Shown here piece by piece: positions 1 through 11,712 of a stretch of DNA of 64,000 nucleotides. How positions within the stretch are numbered: position 1 is the first letter of the stretch; every line of letters starts with the position of its first letter. The DNA is from Sinonovacula constricta (taxonomy: Eukaryota; Mollusca; Bivalvia; Cardiida; Solecurtidae). Under the pieces are notes generated by a model. That model ran no database searches. It was not told the DNA's origin and was given only the letters and a program-made list of their open reading frames with translations. The position numbers and the translations under genes were made by a program. The DNA lies in NCBI GenBank assembly GCA_007844125.1, contig CM017572.1:24812879-24876878 (forward strand). Reading direction: 5' to 3'.

Positions 1-189
1 AGAGTGTGGGTGGTGGTGTCGGAAGATGGGAGGTTGCATCCCCCACTTCAACCAGGTAAAAGAGTAGAGTTCTGTAAACATGAAAGCTTAAAAAATACTA
101 AGCTTTTAAGGTATATTTTGTCGGTTGATTGCTTAGGTCGAAGTTAGGGTCACTTACTGCGTATATATATAGTATTTACTGCGATAAAG

Positions 190-245
190 TCGAATGGATT
201 CTGGTTTATACCCCCACCAAAATTTTCTGGATACGCCTCTGCTAA
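190..245 (-). repeat. end fragment of a GGGGCGTATCC-type repeat
   Basis: Read on the minus strand this fragment begins with a GAGGCGTATCCAGAAAATTT-like sequence followed by a G-rich stretch. Similar GC-rich ends occur at about 54,755 (GGGACGGATCCAG) and 63,120 (minus strand CAGGGGCGTAGATAG). This suggests decayed ends of one or more TIR DNA elements, but I see no matching opposite end. The rest of 1-660 is AT-rich and shows nothing else I recognise. Confidence 0.25.
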
Positions 246-760
246 ATCTAAATATTTCTTAACTTTTATTTATTTATTTTAAACATTTAAGTACCAGCTG
301 TGTAAATTAAAACATGATGGCATGAAAGGTCCTGTCTTTACAACACATACACGAAAAAACATAAACTATCTTCATAATATAATTACAATGCTAGGTATGT
401 GGCATTTTACATATCTAAATAAATGAATTGCTGCTGAGCCAGTATTCGGTTTCTGGTAACAGAATCGGGAATTTTATTGTTGCCCGTAATTAAACATGGC
501 CTTTACGCTTTTCCCCATAGCGCGATAAACCAATACAATAAATATCATGTTTTCCTTAACAGGACAAACATACTGCACTGCTGCAATATACAACAATACT
601 TTGCCCTGTTATGGTTAAAATATCGTAGCGCCATTCTGCTGAGACATGCATTTTATTGCACAAACGGCTATAGAGCTCAAGACTTTATTACCATGTGATA
701 ATTGCTCTAAATAAACTCACTTCAATGACAGTGACAAAATTTTCGAGCTCTCTCCTTCAA

Positions 761-843
761 CCCAGACATTTGTCTGGATTCTTCTTCCTCCATCAAAATG
801 GCTCGACGTCACTTTAATGATCATAATTTGTCGCTGCGATGGA
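761..843 (+). repeat. SINE-2, 3' fragment
   Basis: This carries the family tail: CAGACATTTGTCTGG, then CTTCCTCCA, then GACGTCACTTTAATGATCAT and a GTCGCTGCGATG end followed by A-rich DNA. The tRNA-like head is missing. It joins family-R sequence on its left, so it is a truncated insertion in the first R copy. Confidence 0.7.
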
Positions 844-1621
844 TTAAAAAAAAGGAGAAAAAAACACCCCCAAAACCCCAAACAGAACAAAAAACTTACG
901 GTCAAATAAACGGACAAATTATGAGGTTTTCTCGAGAAAAAAGGCCCAATAGGCTGAGCAGCTAGATAAGTTGGAACTGAATTGGAAAAAGGTATTTTTG
1001 TAAGTTAGTAGTAGTAGTAGTGGTAATATCAAAAGGTAAAAAAAATGCGATTTTGTATCGCTGAGAACATGTGGTACAGATTTGCGCTTTGGATTCTTAA
1101 TTGTATGTTCGTTTGTTTTCAGCATGTTGTGCATCTAGGGTAAACGTTGTTTTAGAAAATGTTCCTGCGGGACCATGATGTGTTCTATGCGGCCAGCCGG
1201 GGAGTGTTTATTGTGTTCCGTCCCTAGGCGCTTATGCTTATACTTTAAGTAATTCTTCCTAGATGCGTGACAAAACGATATAAGAAACACCACTTCGAAT
1301 ATTGGCCTCATATTATCTTAAAAGGAAATTGCCCCAATATGCATCACTAAAGTCCTCACTGTTATGTTTAAGTATTTTAGCACAATTTCTGTTTGTATAT
1401 TACTACAAAAAAGGCCAACGCTTGCCTCTCTTTACTGCCCTGTAAAGTTTTCCTAAATAAACCAGTCAATTCATTGACGTAGTATTATGACGGGATAATT
1501 TAGCTTTCTCTAAAACGCTACCGAGGCTGTCATCTAATTGTTGTTCTATTGAGGCACAGCCGTATAATATAATAAAACGATTTATGGGGAACGTAGGAGA
1601 AGACTGATTCCCCTCTCTCCC

Positions 1622-1663
1622 AGTCTGTCTGTCTGTTAGTCTGTCTGTCTGTCTGTGTCTGTT

Positions 1664-1754
<91 letters not shown>

Positions 1755-1767
1755 GTCTGTCTGTCTG

Positions 1768-1838
<71 letters not shown>

Positions 1839-1879
1839 GTCTGTCTGTCTGTCTGTCTGTGTCTGTCTGTCTGTCTGTT
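1622..1879 (+). repeat. (CTGT)n microsatellite, ~260 bp
   Basis: This is an imperfect (CTGT)n tract with CTGTGT interruptions. It runs directly into a SINE-2 tail at 1,880, at the place where ordinary copies read ATTTGTCTGGAG. The Cys-Leu-Ser-Val and Thr-Asp-Arg-Gln frames on the two strands are products of the tract, not proteins. Confidence 0.95.
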
Positions 1880-1943
1880 TTCCTCCACCAAAATGCTGGA
1901 CATTCCTATAATGATCATAAATGGTCGCTGCAATGTATTTTAA
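1880..1943 (+). repeat. SINE-2 tail attached to the (CTGT)n tract
   Basis: It reads TTCCTCCACCAAAATGCTGG, then a short variable stretch, TAATGATCATAAATGGTCGC and a TGCAATGTATTTT end. The region upstream of the tail has been replaced by the microsatellite. Confidence 0.75.
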
Positions 1944-2078
1944 AAACAAAAAAGCAACAAAAGAGCAAATTATTAAAACGTCGTATATCAGAGTGTTTTC
2001 AATAAGCGGCTAGGGTTATTTTATTATTTCTGAATATAACTTATTCATCAAGCATCTTCGACGGCTGGTGCTGTGTTG

Positions 2079-2094
2079 TTGTTGTTGTTGTTGT

Positions 2095-2132
<38 letters not shown>
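2079..2132 (+). repeat. (TTG)n(ATG)n microsatellite
   Basis: A short (TTG) run passes into about twelve ATG repeats. It sits in the second R copy. Confidence 0.9.
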
Positions 2133-2499
2133 TGATACGAATACTAGTTCAAATTTCGTGTTTCCGTTTTCTAAGGAAATTTATTGCCACACTCTGCATT
2201 TATAAAATGCTTAATGTGAAGTTTTAACATCTAAGCGCTTTTTCGCTAAATGTTTGTTGCATAAAAGACTGTGGACCGCCAGACTTTATTGCCCTGTAAG
2301 GATTGCTCCTAAATAAATAAATCAATTCAGAAACATTGTATTATGATGAGATTATCTAGCTTTATCCTTCAACCTCCGAAGGTTACATCAAATCGTTTTT
2401 CCATCGAGGCAAATCAAATCTAAGGACGTGTTATGATGGATTCAGGAACATAGTATGGAGGAGTTATTTGGAAGATCTGGTGGAAATCGGACGAATTTT

Positions 2500-2712
2500 T
2501 ATTTATTTTTATTGGGTTTATCGTCCCACCAACAGTATTTCAGTTAACTGGAGATCGTGTCCACTTAAAGCATGTATAGTGCTGCCTTCACTGTGTGTAG
2601 CATGCCGTGAACACATGGCATGATACCACACCCAGTCACATTATCCTGACACCGGGCCAACCAGTCCTGGAAATACCCTTGTATTTTCCGTACCTGCAGT
2701 ACCTGTAGCTTA
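2500..2712 (+). repeat. family F element, 5' part
   Basis: It starts with TTATTGGGTTTATCGTCCCA, then CCAACAGTATTTCAGTTA, AGTGCTGCCTTCAC, GCATGCCGTGAACAC and CCGGGCCAACCAGTC. The same order occurs at 47,054 (plus) and reversed at 6,375-6,613. The opposite terminal inverted repeat is not visible here, so this copy is truncated. Confidence 0.6.
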
Positions 2713-3403
2713 CTCTCCACCGATTGCTTTACTATGTCCGGTATTTTTTTAAGTTGATGTAAGATCGACTAAGAGGTTTGTTAACACTGGCAAAAGGCAC
2801 TACAGCTATAAGAACACGTCTGAGAACGTTTTTACTGTTAAGTTCTTTTAGAAATTTGACGCCCAATTAACATTAGTCCTTAGGAGAGAGTATGTAGACA
2901 AAGATGAAGCAATATGAGGGAAATTTCTTTTTTTTTTACTTACAACACTATAGACAACCTAACTGTAAAAGTTTCAAACTAGCATATACAGAAATAAAAC
3001 CAATAAATCACACATTTTTATCTAATTATGTTTTATGCCCAGCCAGTATTCTCTCTGGTATTGATAGTACTATTATGGGCTGTCTGTGGGTTTTTTTTAA
3101 AAACCATAAGGACGTGCTTGATTTTGATTGTGTGTCCCAGTAGCGTGATAACTGGATACATTGTACAACGAATGTCAATTCAAATATCATAGTTCCCTTT
3201 TTTCTGAAGTTATCATTGTCCTTACGTGCACACAATAAGTGCTCGATGTTTTGTTTAAGCATCTGGGCGCTAGTTTTATATCTATTTTACTGCATAATAA
3301 TCTGTCAGTGACCAGACATTTTGAAAAGGTGCCCCTGAAAAAAAAGTAGTATTTAAAATATCATGCCATTCTATGAGAATTACTACATTTAATTAAAATT
3401 GAA

Positions 3404-3410
3404 CTTTATT

Positions 3411-3441
<31 letters not shown>

Positions 3442-3549
3442 TTATTACTACTACTATTATTATTATTACTATTATTACTATTATTATCATTTTTATTATT
3501 ATTATTTTATTATGACTATTATTTTTATTATTATTATTATTACTATTTC

Positions 3550-3580
<31 letters not shown>

Positions 3581-3740
3581 TTGACTATTATTATTTTTAT
3601 ATTTATTATAACTAATATTATTTTATTATTATTATTATTATTACAATCATTATAATTATTATTATTTCTACTACTACTACTATTTTTATTATCATTATTA
3701 TTATTATAATTATTATTATTATTATTATTTGTTATTATTA
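3404..3740 (+). repeat. degenerate (TTA)n microsatellite
   Basis: A TTA-rich tract with ACT, TTT and CAT interruptions occupies the position where a family-R copy would continue. The poly-Asn and poly-Ile frames here are artefacts. Confidence 0.95.
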
Positions 3741-4736
3741 TAATTATCATTATGACGGTATTATGTAAATTTCTGCTTTATCGGCTGATTCTGACATCGA
3801 ATCGAATTTTCACCGAGATATATCAAATAAAACTGAAAAAAGCTGGATGAGTCGGAAATTTTCTTGGAAAATAAGTCTTCTTGTAAATGTATGTTTTTCG
3901 GCAACGTCTTGGAGTTCTGTGGGAACTTGGCGACGATGGCCGGACATCGACCAGTGCAAGAATATAAAATATGAGGTCAGGAATGATACAGTTTTGTTTT
4001 GACAGTTTATTTCTTGTGGCCGTTTGGAGTCCAAATATCTACGTTTAACTCTCCTAGAAGAATTAGGGGAGAGACATTGACAGAGTATTTTGTGGCGCTT
4101 ACCAGTGACTTAAATTTTCACCCAGTCTTTGATTTAAATGTTTAAAAAAAGTGTTACTTAATAATAAAGCACGTTTTCTTCAATGCAATTCAAATAACTG
4201 CTCAGACAGATATATTTTTTTCTGATACCACGTGAACATGGTGCTGCAACCTGGGAGGTTTTCCCAGTTGCGTGACAAAGTGAACTACAAGTTTAAATAC
4301 TGGCCTCTCATTTTCTGACACAAGAAACTATTGCCGAAATATTCCCCAAAAAGTGTTCTCTGTTTGATTTTAATATTGATTCGCTTATATTTTGTTACAT
4401 AAAACACTGTAGACCGTCTGGTTTTATTGCCGTATGAAAATACTTCCTACATAAACTAATCAATTCAGTGGCTGGGTATTTTGACGGGATCATATAGTTC
4501 TTTTCTTCAACTGTTATGGCTGACATCAAATGGTCTATCCGTCGAGGCAAATTAAATCACAGGACAGGTTATGAATGCTCGCGGAATAGACAGCAGAGGA
4601 TTTAGTTGTGGGTTAAGGAAACAATCTGTGAATTTTAATTTATCCTGTAAGGATTGTTACGTGGATTTCTTTTGATGGACATTGGTTCCTCAATTCCATC
4701 TTCACATGTACAGGATGCTACAACCATTTATTCTCT

Positions 4737-4739
4737 GTC

Positions 4740-4835
<96 letters not shown>
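4737..4835 (+). repeat. (CTGT)n(CT)n compound microsatellite
   Basis: About eleven CTGT repeats pass into about twenty-five CT repeats. Unlike the tract at 1,622 it is not followed by a SINE tail. Confidence 0.95.
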
Positions 4836-4836
<1 letters not shown>

Positions 4837-4899
4837 CTCTCTCCCTCGATTTTACACGCGATGTGGACGTTATTTTCAATGACGTCACAAAATTCGTCA

Positions 4900-5480
4900 T
4901 AACTTATAAAAGAAAACGTCAGCGCTTGGACTTTTTTTATTCAATTAGATTGGTTTTCTTTTCACTGCTTGCATTTGAGAAACCCATCAGGAAGTGCGAG
5001 GTTAGAGCTCTGTAAAACCGGTTTAAGCAACCCAGTCGGTCCGTACTGCCGACTGACCGTTCCAGGGCGGTAACTGTCGGGTTTACTCTATTTTGTTAAA
5101 TGACTCATCACTGATTTGTTCTTTTACATTTGGCTTGCTCGTGAATATCTATGTCCTGTGCCTTTTCAAATTTTGCAATGCTCTCAGGACATACATTCTT
5201 ATTGTGGGAAGAGTATACATAGGTCCGAGTCAAAAGTTATAAAGCTGTTTGCCGTTTTGTCTCCTTTGAGTTAGGTAACATGTAGTCGGTTGGTAATGAC
5301 AAGTTATAGTCATCAAGCTACTGTTCGTTCAGGCGACTTTGCGATTTAATCTCTAGTCATTGTGTGTGTTCGTCAATGTGAATGCACTATGGTACGAAAT
5401 ATGACGATGGGAAGTCTTATTATTGGCCCGAATAAGCCTTATAGGGTCTCATTTATCCACCTGAGTGGAGTGGAGTGGAA
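4900..5480. other. unassigned stretch
   Basis: Non-repetitive sequence with stops in all frames. I see no coding exon, RNA gene or element boundary. Confidence 0.4.
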
Positions 5481-5489
5481 CAAATCGAG

Positions 5490-5600
5490 GTGACTTTCTT
5501 GCTCATGTAAATTAGCGGCGACCTGACCGAGGTTCGAACCGCGGACACTGAGATCCGGATTCGTGCGTCCTACCATTGGACTATTTCTCTCCACATATCA
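5490..5600 (-). repeat. tRNA-derived SINE head (third family or old tRNA pseudogene)
   Basis: On the minus strand the sequence has an A-box-like AGTCCAATGGTAGGACG, a TCCGGATC in the anticodon-loop position, and a B box GGTTCGAACCTC. That is the layout of a Pol III tRNA promoter. No clean cloverleaf acceptor stem is evident, so I favour a SINE head over a functional tRNA. It shares TCCGGATC with the element at 37,245-37,412. Confidence 0.5.
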
Positions 5601-6374
5601 ACATTCCGGAGAGACTTGGGCAGACTGGGTAGTTTGTGGCGAATATTCTGGAAATTCTGAAAAAAGGAATACATAGCATCAACCTAAATGTTTCAAAAAG
5701 CCCAGACACGAAATAAGATGCACATATTTGTTAAATTATGAAATTATTATGTAGCTATGCTAAAAAGTATTTTTATTTCTGATACTTTATAGCAGCTTTT
5801 GATGATTACAGTCATACGCATCTCTTTAGCTTGAAATCTTTACCAGGTTCCTATATGAGATTTTCTGTTTCTGAAGACGTTACTGCGTAAACATTCATCA
5901 ATAAAGTGCATTTTGTTATTATGTTTTAATTTCTTGCATATATTGCTGCATTGAAACCAGTCGACCGCCGGACTTAATTGTCCAGGAAAATATTACTAAT
6001 AAATAAGCAAATCAATTCAGGGACAATGGACCTATTTAGATTTTTTTTCTTCAGGCCGATATTAATATATTCTCCTTCGAGGCAAACTAAATAAGAAGAC
6101 GAGATGAGTGATTGGGGAATATAGCGGGGTGGGGGGTGGGATTGGTGGAGGTGGGGGGAGTTATTTGCAAGATCCGCAGGAAATATTGAGTTAGAAAATT
6201 AGTTGTAGTGTAAGTTTTAGTGACATCGACTGTAGGCTTCGTGGCAAGTTGACAACAATGGACTTGCATAGGTCCATGCATGAGGCGATTGGCTTCCGCG
6301 CTGAAGTGCCGCGTCCTTTCTGGAAAACGTTAGAAATTTGGGAATGGGGTGCTGTTATAGTTATCTCGTCTTAA

Positions 6375-6613
6375 GGTCCCGGACTCGTCGTTAAAAATGA
6401 TAGTGCTGTAGCTCCCATGGTAACGCTCATGCAAATATAAGGGTAGCTCCACGACTGGTTGTCCCGGGGCCAGGATAATGTGACTGGTTGTAGTATCATG
6501 CAAGGTGTTCACGGCATGCTATGCACCGTGAAGGCAGCACTTTATCTGCTTCAACTGGACATCGTCTCCAAATAACTGAAATACTGTTGATGGGACGATG
6601 AACCCAATAAATA
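6375..6613 (-). repeat. family F element, reversed
   Basis: Reverse-oriented copy of the element at 2,500. It ends with AACTGAAATACTGTTGATGG and GACGATGAACCCAATAAA, the complement of the family's start. The inner blocks GTGTTCACGGCATGC and GAAGGCAGCACT are also reversed. It lies inside the family-R series. Confidence 0.6.
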
Positions 6614-6731
6614 AAAACCAAATAAACAAACAAATACCCTTTTGCCCTTTGATAATTTCTCCTAAAACAATCAAACTTAGGGACAGTGTATAATGAATGG
6701 ATTATCTAACTATATCCTTCACAGCTGAAGA

Positions 6732-6962
6732 GGGGCGCCTGGCGTAGTGGAAGAGTCACCGATTTGTAACTCTTCTGACTGCTTTGCCTTTTACCGCGCG
6801 GGTTCAAGTCCCGGTCGGGGCGAAGGGCTTAATGTGGAAAGGTCTTTCAGCTTACTTGCGATGCGCCGGTGGTTCTACCCAGACAGCTGTATGGGGGTCT
6901 TCCTCCACCAAATAGCTGGACGTCGCTATAATGATCATAATTGGTCGCTGCGATGTATTTAA
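6732..6962 (+). repeat. SINE-2, nearly full length
   Basis: The head has A-box sequence TGGCGTAGTGG and B box GGTTCAAGTCCC, followed by CGGTCGGGGCGAAGG. The body is CTTAATGTGGAAAGGTCTTT, GCGCCGGTGGTTCTACCCAG and CTTCCTCCACCAAATAGC. The tail is GGACGTCGCTATAATGATCA, then TTGGTCGCTGCGATGTATTT and an AAATA-rich end. It is inserted in a family-R copy whose sequence resumes at about 6,980. Confidence 0.85.
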
Positions 6963-7282
6963 AATAAATAAATAAATCATCTGCTTAGACTGACGTTAAA
7001 GTGTTTCTCCGTCGAGGAAAATCAAATATAAGGACAAGTTATGTTGGATTCGGGATGCGGGAACATACTGAGGAAGCGTTAAAATTGACTTCGAAAATGA
7101 AATGTGTAAGTTGACATGACAATGGACTGGGAGTGTTGTGACTAGATGACAACAATGGCTCGACATAGATCCATTCGAAAGACAAGACATCTCTAAGACT
7201 ACGTCTGAGACACTTCTTTCAGAGCTTGGATGGCTTTGACTCCTTGCTACCAATTATTCAGTCATCGGAAGAGAGTTTAAAA

Positions 7283-7510
7283 GGGGCGCCCGTGATTGAG
7301 CGGTAAGAGTCTGGCGTATATGTAAACCCTTCAGCCTTTCAACACGTGGGTTCGAGTCCCGGTCGGGGCGCCAACTTTCATGTGGAGAGGTTTTCGAGCT
7401 TACCTGCGGCGCGCCTGTGGCTCTACGCAGATATGTCTTGGGTCTTGCTCTACCAATAATTAGCTGGACGTCGCCAATATGACCATAATGATGTTGGTCG
7501 TGCTATGTAA
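7283..7510 (+). repeat. SINE-2, tail subfamily B
   Basis: The head carries A box TGATTGAGCGG and B box GGTTCGAGTCCC. The tail differs from the main family: CGTCGCCAATATGACCATAA is followed by TGTTGGTCG and an AAC-rich end. Copies at 19,420, 32,660 and 57,193 share this tail type. Confidence 0.8.
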
Positions 7511-7689
7511 CAAAAACAACAACAAAAACAACAACAACAACAAAACAACAACAACAAAAAATAACAGTTCAGAAGACAGAAATAACAAAATGTGGAAAAT
7601 TACTATTTTACTTTAAACACTGCCCACAATCTTTATATTGAAACTAGAAAAGAAAAAGAAGAAAAAAACGCTACAATTTTTATCAATTC

Positions 7690-8320
7690 TATGTTATATT
7701 TAGTATTCTTTCTCTGATACCTTCATAGAATCAGTTTGGTTTTCAGACGCAGAGCCGAGGTGCTTGATTTTTAGTTCTTCTCCCAGTTGCGTGACAAAGC
7801 GACACATCGAATACCAGTTAAAGTATCTGATTTCCTTTTTTTCTGAATTAATTTTTGCCGTTTTGTGCACAAAGTAGTTCTCGATGTTTTGTTTTGGCAT
7901 CTCGGCGATAGTTTCCACCATGTTTTAGTTGCATAAAGGTATGCCGACCGCCCACTCACAATTTCTTCTAAATAAACAAATCAATCATGGGACACAGTAT
8001 TATGACGGGATTATCTAGCTCTCTCCTTTTACTGCACAGGCTGTCATTAGATTGTTTTTCCATCGAGGCAAATCAAATAATGAGACTGAGTTATGAGGAT
8101 GCCAGGGGGAAAAAAGAGCAATAATCTGCTACATGAGTTGGAAATTGACTTAGAAAATGAGTTTTGGTGTAAGTTAAGGTTTCAAGGTCTTGGAACACTG
8201 TGGGAATATGACGACGATGAATGGACATTGAGCCGTGCAAGAGGCTTTACAATTCAGCAGTTTATTGTATTAAAGCACGTGGTGTTTTACAGCAAGACAA
8301 TATACATGTAGTAAAAAAGT
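7690..8320 (+). repeat. best-preserved family-R copy
   Basis: This copy shows most R landmarks in order: CCCAGTTGCGTGACAAAG, CTCGATGTTTTG, TTATGACGGGATTATCTAG, CCATCGAGGCAAATCAAAT, GAGTTGGAAATTGACTTAG and CGATGAATGGACATTGAGC. A 72-codon open frame over its right half (8,093-8,311) is not kept in the other copies, so I do not call it a gene. Confidence 0.6.
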
Positions 8321-8459
8321 GGCAAAAGGCAAAGGACATGGAATTTTCTGAAGAGCTAGCGAAATGCAATATTAATCACGATCTCATCTTATAAGCAAAC
8401 TGTATGTACCTTAAAATGTTTCTTTTTATTCATTTTGTGTTGACTTTCATGTATGAAAC

Positions 8460-8735
8460 CGGCCGCAATTGCTCAAGCGGTAGTGCGTCGGCTTGCGGAT
8501 CGAGAGTTCGAGAGGTTCAAATCCCGGCCGGGTCAAACCAAAGGCTTTAAAGTTGATAGTAGTGGCTTCCCTTCTAACGCTCGGGTCTAAGGGGAAAGCA
8601 TAACGCCTGACTCGTCGGTGTCAGTATAATGGACCGGCCGGGTTCAGTCCCTGGGCTCCTCATAAGTGCCCCTGTGCTTTAATAAAAGAAATGTCGCTGC
8701 ACAGTATCGGCAAAAAATGCCGGCAAATCCCATCC
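8460..8735 (+). repeat. SINE-1, full length with target-site duplication
   Basis: The tRNA-like head has A box TTGCTCAAGCGGTAG and B box GGTTCAAATCCC. The body contains TGACTCGTCGGTGTCAGTAT and the tail GTCGCTGCACAGTATCGG, followed by a GGCAAATCCCATCC end. It is flanked by CAT(G/T)TATGAAAC at 8,448-8,459 and 8,736-8,747 (11 of 12 identical), as expected for LINE-mediated retrotransposition. Confidence 0.88.
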
Positions 8736-9599
8736 CATTTATGAAACAAAGTTTTTTCTTAGTAGGCCAGGTATAATAATACAGCTATGAGGTCAATATT
8801 GAGACCATTTTTGGTTTAACAGTTTAGTGCTTTGGGTTCTAAATAGAACGAATAATTAGGGATTTACGTACATGCACATTGTAGGGACGGGAAAAGGAAT
8901 AAGTTGTCATATTAAGCTGAAGTTTAAATAATAAATAATTACATAGAGTTGGAAAATGGGTTTTGGAGAATGTTAAGACGGAGTTTTATGGAATGACGGC
9001 AAAAAAGCTGGACAAAGACCCATACAACACGCAATACAAATCTGCGGTTAAGTCGAAGGGTGGGGCCGGTGTGTTTGTGGGCGGGGGTGCATTTTATTTT
9101 GACAATTTAATTCTTTATGGATTTAACGTATAACCAACACTATTTTTTTTTCCTCCGGAAAGACTTGAGGCAAATGTCTGTATACATCAGTAAAGTAGTT
9201 TTTATATTTTTATCTTACCGCTACGAGTTTCTAAAATGTGTCGCACACAAAAAAAACAAACTGTAGACAGCAAGACTTAATGTTGTAATACTCTGAGGAA
9301 GTCACTCCTATAAGATATTGTGATTAGCTTCAGTTCTACATTTAAATGGCAAGACTCACATCTAATTGCTTCTCCATCAACGAAAATCAAATAATCGGAA
9401 ATGTTATGAGAGATCATGGAACAGGGATAAATTAATTAAAAAGAAGAGCAACGTTAGGAGTATATTGCAGAGTAAAGGGAGCGAATAAAACAGTGAGTTG
9501 TATGAGGTTAACATGGTGATCCACACTAGACTGTGAGTTTTGCGAAAGGTGGCAATGAACTGTTCTTCTTTTCAGACGTAAAAATAGTCTCTGTATTTA

Positions 9600-10650
9600 A
9601 AACATGATTCTGTTGAGCACACTGGCGTATTAATACTGTGGCAATTCTGCAGAAAGCCATTTTTCTCCACAATGTTTTAACGGTTTGAACTTGTTAACAT
9701 ACACCATTGCACAAGGGTAGAAATTCCATATGTACAGGTAGATGCCGTGGTGGTTAAATCTTGTCTTTTCTTAAAACATATCATTAGAGCCTTTTTTAAG
9801 ATGGGTGCCTCTTCTGGAATAACTCAGTGGGTAGCAGTGTAGCTGTCAATTATAAAAGAACCTTAAGTTAGACGCCACTAAATAAGTTTGTTCTATATTC
9901 TATAGTGAATCGCGAAAAGATGGAAACAAATTGCACCATGACCAAGTTATGATGGACCCCCATAACTATAGGCTATACAGATGAAACGAGCTATTTAGTG
10001 TCTATCGGAAAAGGCCTAGAAATAATGCAACTTTTGCAACTTGTAAGAATGTTCAGCTTCATAGACTGCGCATACCGCCAAATTGCCAGTCGGTAACCGC
10101 CAAATTTCAATACAATATGTACTTCCTGTAAAAGTGGATCAGTCCATTATTGTGCATAGGGGTTGAAGACTTTTGCTTTCTTTTAATTCTACATAGTTTC
10201 AGCTTCCTTTTGATACCAAAAGGTTCAGATTACCTTTAATGCCAAAAAAAAAAAAAAATAGAAACAGACTGTTACTAAAAAGAAAAAGTCCATGTCGCAC
10301 ATTCTACTTCCAGTCGGTATTTAGTGTAACCACCCCTTTAAGATGCCAATATTGTAAGCAGGCAATAACAGCAAATCGCAGCTGTTTGTTGGTGTAATGT
10401 TTTAAGAAGAAAATCGAGTATGCCGAGGTAAGCTTTACATCTTGCAATAACAAAAACATGAAGGAGACAATAAGGAAGAAAGCAAAGTAGCCTATAGTTT
10501 CGTTCCCAGCATAACCAATTTCTTAATTTAAGCGCATGCTCTCTGGTGTGTCCTGGATGTCGCATTTCCGTGACCTTTCTTATATCATACACGAATATTG
10601 TTTATACTTAATGTACACACTGATAGCATTAAAGTACTTTTTTCTTTGGT
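9600..10650. other. unassigned stretch
   Basis: AT-rich sequence with a 15-base A run near 10,243. Frames are short and show no recognisable domain. I find no element ends. Confidence 0.4.
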
Positions 10651-10651
10651 A

Positions 10652-10773
10652 AAGATCTTCCAACTGATTTGCGGTGTGCTGGTGATTCTACCTATTTGTC
10701 TGGAATCATCTTTCACCAAATTAGCTAAACGTCACTATAATTACCATAATTGGTTGTTGCGATGTCTTTAAAA
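10652..10773 (+). repeat. SINE-2, 3' half
   Basis: This runs from AAAGATCTTCCAACTGA through GATTCTACCTATTTGTCTGG to the tail AACGTCACTATAATTACCAT and GGTTGTTGCGATGT. The head is missing and the copy is diverged. Confidence 0.7.
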
Positions 10774-10779
10774 TGCAAG

Positions 10780-11580
10780 CGCTTCAAGCACTGAGGTATT
10801 CCCTGCTTTGGAAAAGTAGTCACACATTTAGAGACAATCGGAACTCATCGGGTAATTCCGTCCTAGGGACAATCATCCCTCGGATGATTCTGGTGCAATG
10901 ATACTTAAAGAAATCACGAGTTTTGTTCACCGGAAGTCGGAAGAATATGCCTAAAATGTAGTTCGCACAAAACATAAACAATGGCGTCGTTTGAATTATC
11001 CGAGATGTTCCGATTGATTTAGAGACTGAAAACCGGTGTAAATAAACTCGTAGTTTTTGGTTTGGATAATCCGCAGCTTCTGAAATAATTTAACTCCGCG
11101 TTGAATGTAGTTGGCATATAAAAAGCAGAAGATTAACTGTCGAGGAACAAGACCGGATAAGGTAACATATATCGGCCTTTGCTGGTTTCATGACAGTACC
11201 ACGTTTCACAGGATGCTGTATTTTAAAACGCTAAATCGTGGTTTATGTATAAAGTGGTTAATTTTATGTCGCTTTTATAAGCACATTTTCATCTAGTTTA
11301 AACAGTCTGGACTTACTATTGTGGACAATTGATGGTGTTGTTCTGCTACGGGATTTTAAATGTGGGACTCTCTTTCACCGTATAATGGAATAAACATGGA
11401 ACTATTTCTTTTCGCGCGGGGAATATTTGAACTTTTGTTATGTCCGCTGCTTTTTCCTGAACGATAACATTTTATTGACTGCTAACGCAACAATGGGAAA
11501 ATGTATAATTTTATTAGTATAGTTTAGGCCATCAGCAAGAACATGTATTATCTTTGTTATGATTGTTTTAATATTGTGAG
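10780..11580. other. unassigned stretch
   Basis: Single-copy-looking sequence without a supportable exon. A 61-codon frame at 11,111-11,296 has no recognisable family. Confidence 0.4.
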
Positions 11581-11584
11581 TCCA

Positions 11585-11712
11585 AGTAGCAGCAGAAGCA
11601 GTAGCAGCAGTAGTAATAGTAGTAGTAGTAGTAGAAACAGTAGTAGCAGTAGTAGTAACAGTAGTAGTAGTTGTTGTACGAGTAGTAGTAGTTGTTGTTG
11701 TTGTTGTTGAGG
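11585..11712 (+). repeat. degenerate (AGT/AGC)n then (TTG)n tract
   Basis: AGT and AGC triplets run for about 100 bases and end in TTGTTG repeats. Poly-Leu on the minus strand is an artefact. Confidence 0.9.

Larger units (their letters stand above)
662..9600 (+). repeat. degenerate tandem-like series of an unknown ~0.9-kb repeat (family R)
   Basis: The same ordered landmarks recur: GCCCTGTAA then CCTAAATAAA, TTATGACGGGATTATCTAG, a CGAGGCAAATCAAAT block, and further on TTGGAAATTGACTTAGAAAA and GATGAATGGACATTG. The GAGGCAAA landmark or its variant lies near 1,551, 2,406, 4,544, 6,079, 7,014, 8,065 and 9,381, and an earlier copy is cut at about 750. Spacing is irregular because other repeats have inserted: (CTGT)n, (TTA)n, SINE-1, SINE-2 and family F. 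The copies are strongly diverged and none keeps a long reading frame. The period suggests an old tandem duplication of a non-coding unit. A cluster of independent insertions of one element is the alternative. Confidence 0.6.

Noticed and set aside
8093..8311. 72-residue frame in family R
   Set aside because: Other R copies do not keep the frame open.
8460..8535. Functional tRNA gene at the SINE heads (also 5,490, 20,260, 37,350, 47,570, 58,421)
   Set aside because: A and B boxes are present, but acceptor and anticodon stems do not pair convincingly, and each head continues into a SINE body or tandem array.
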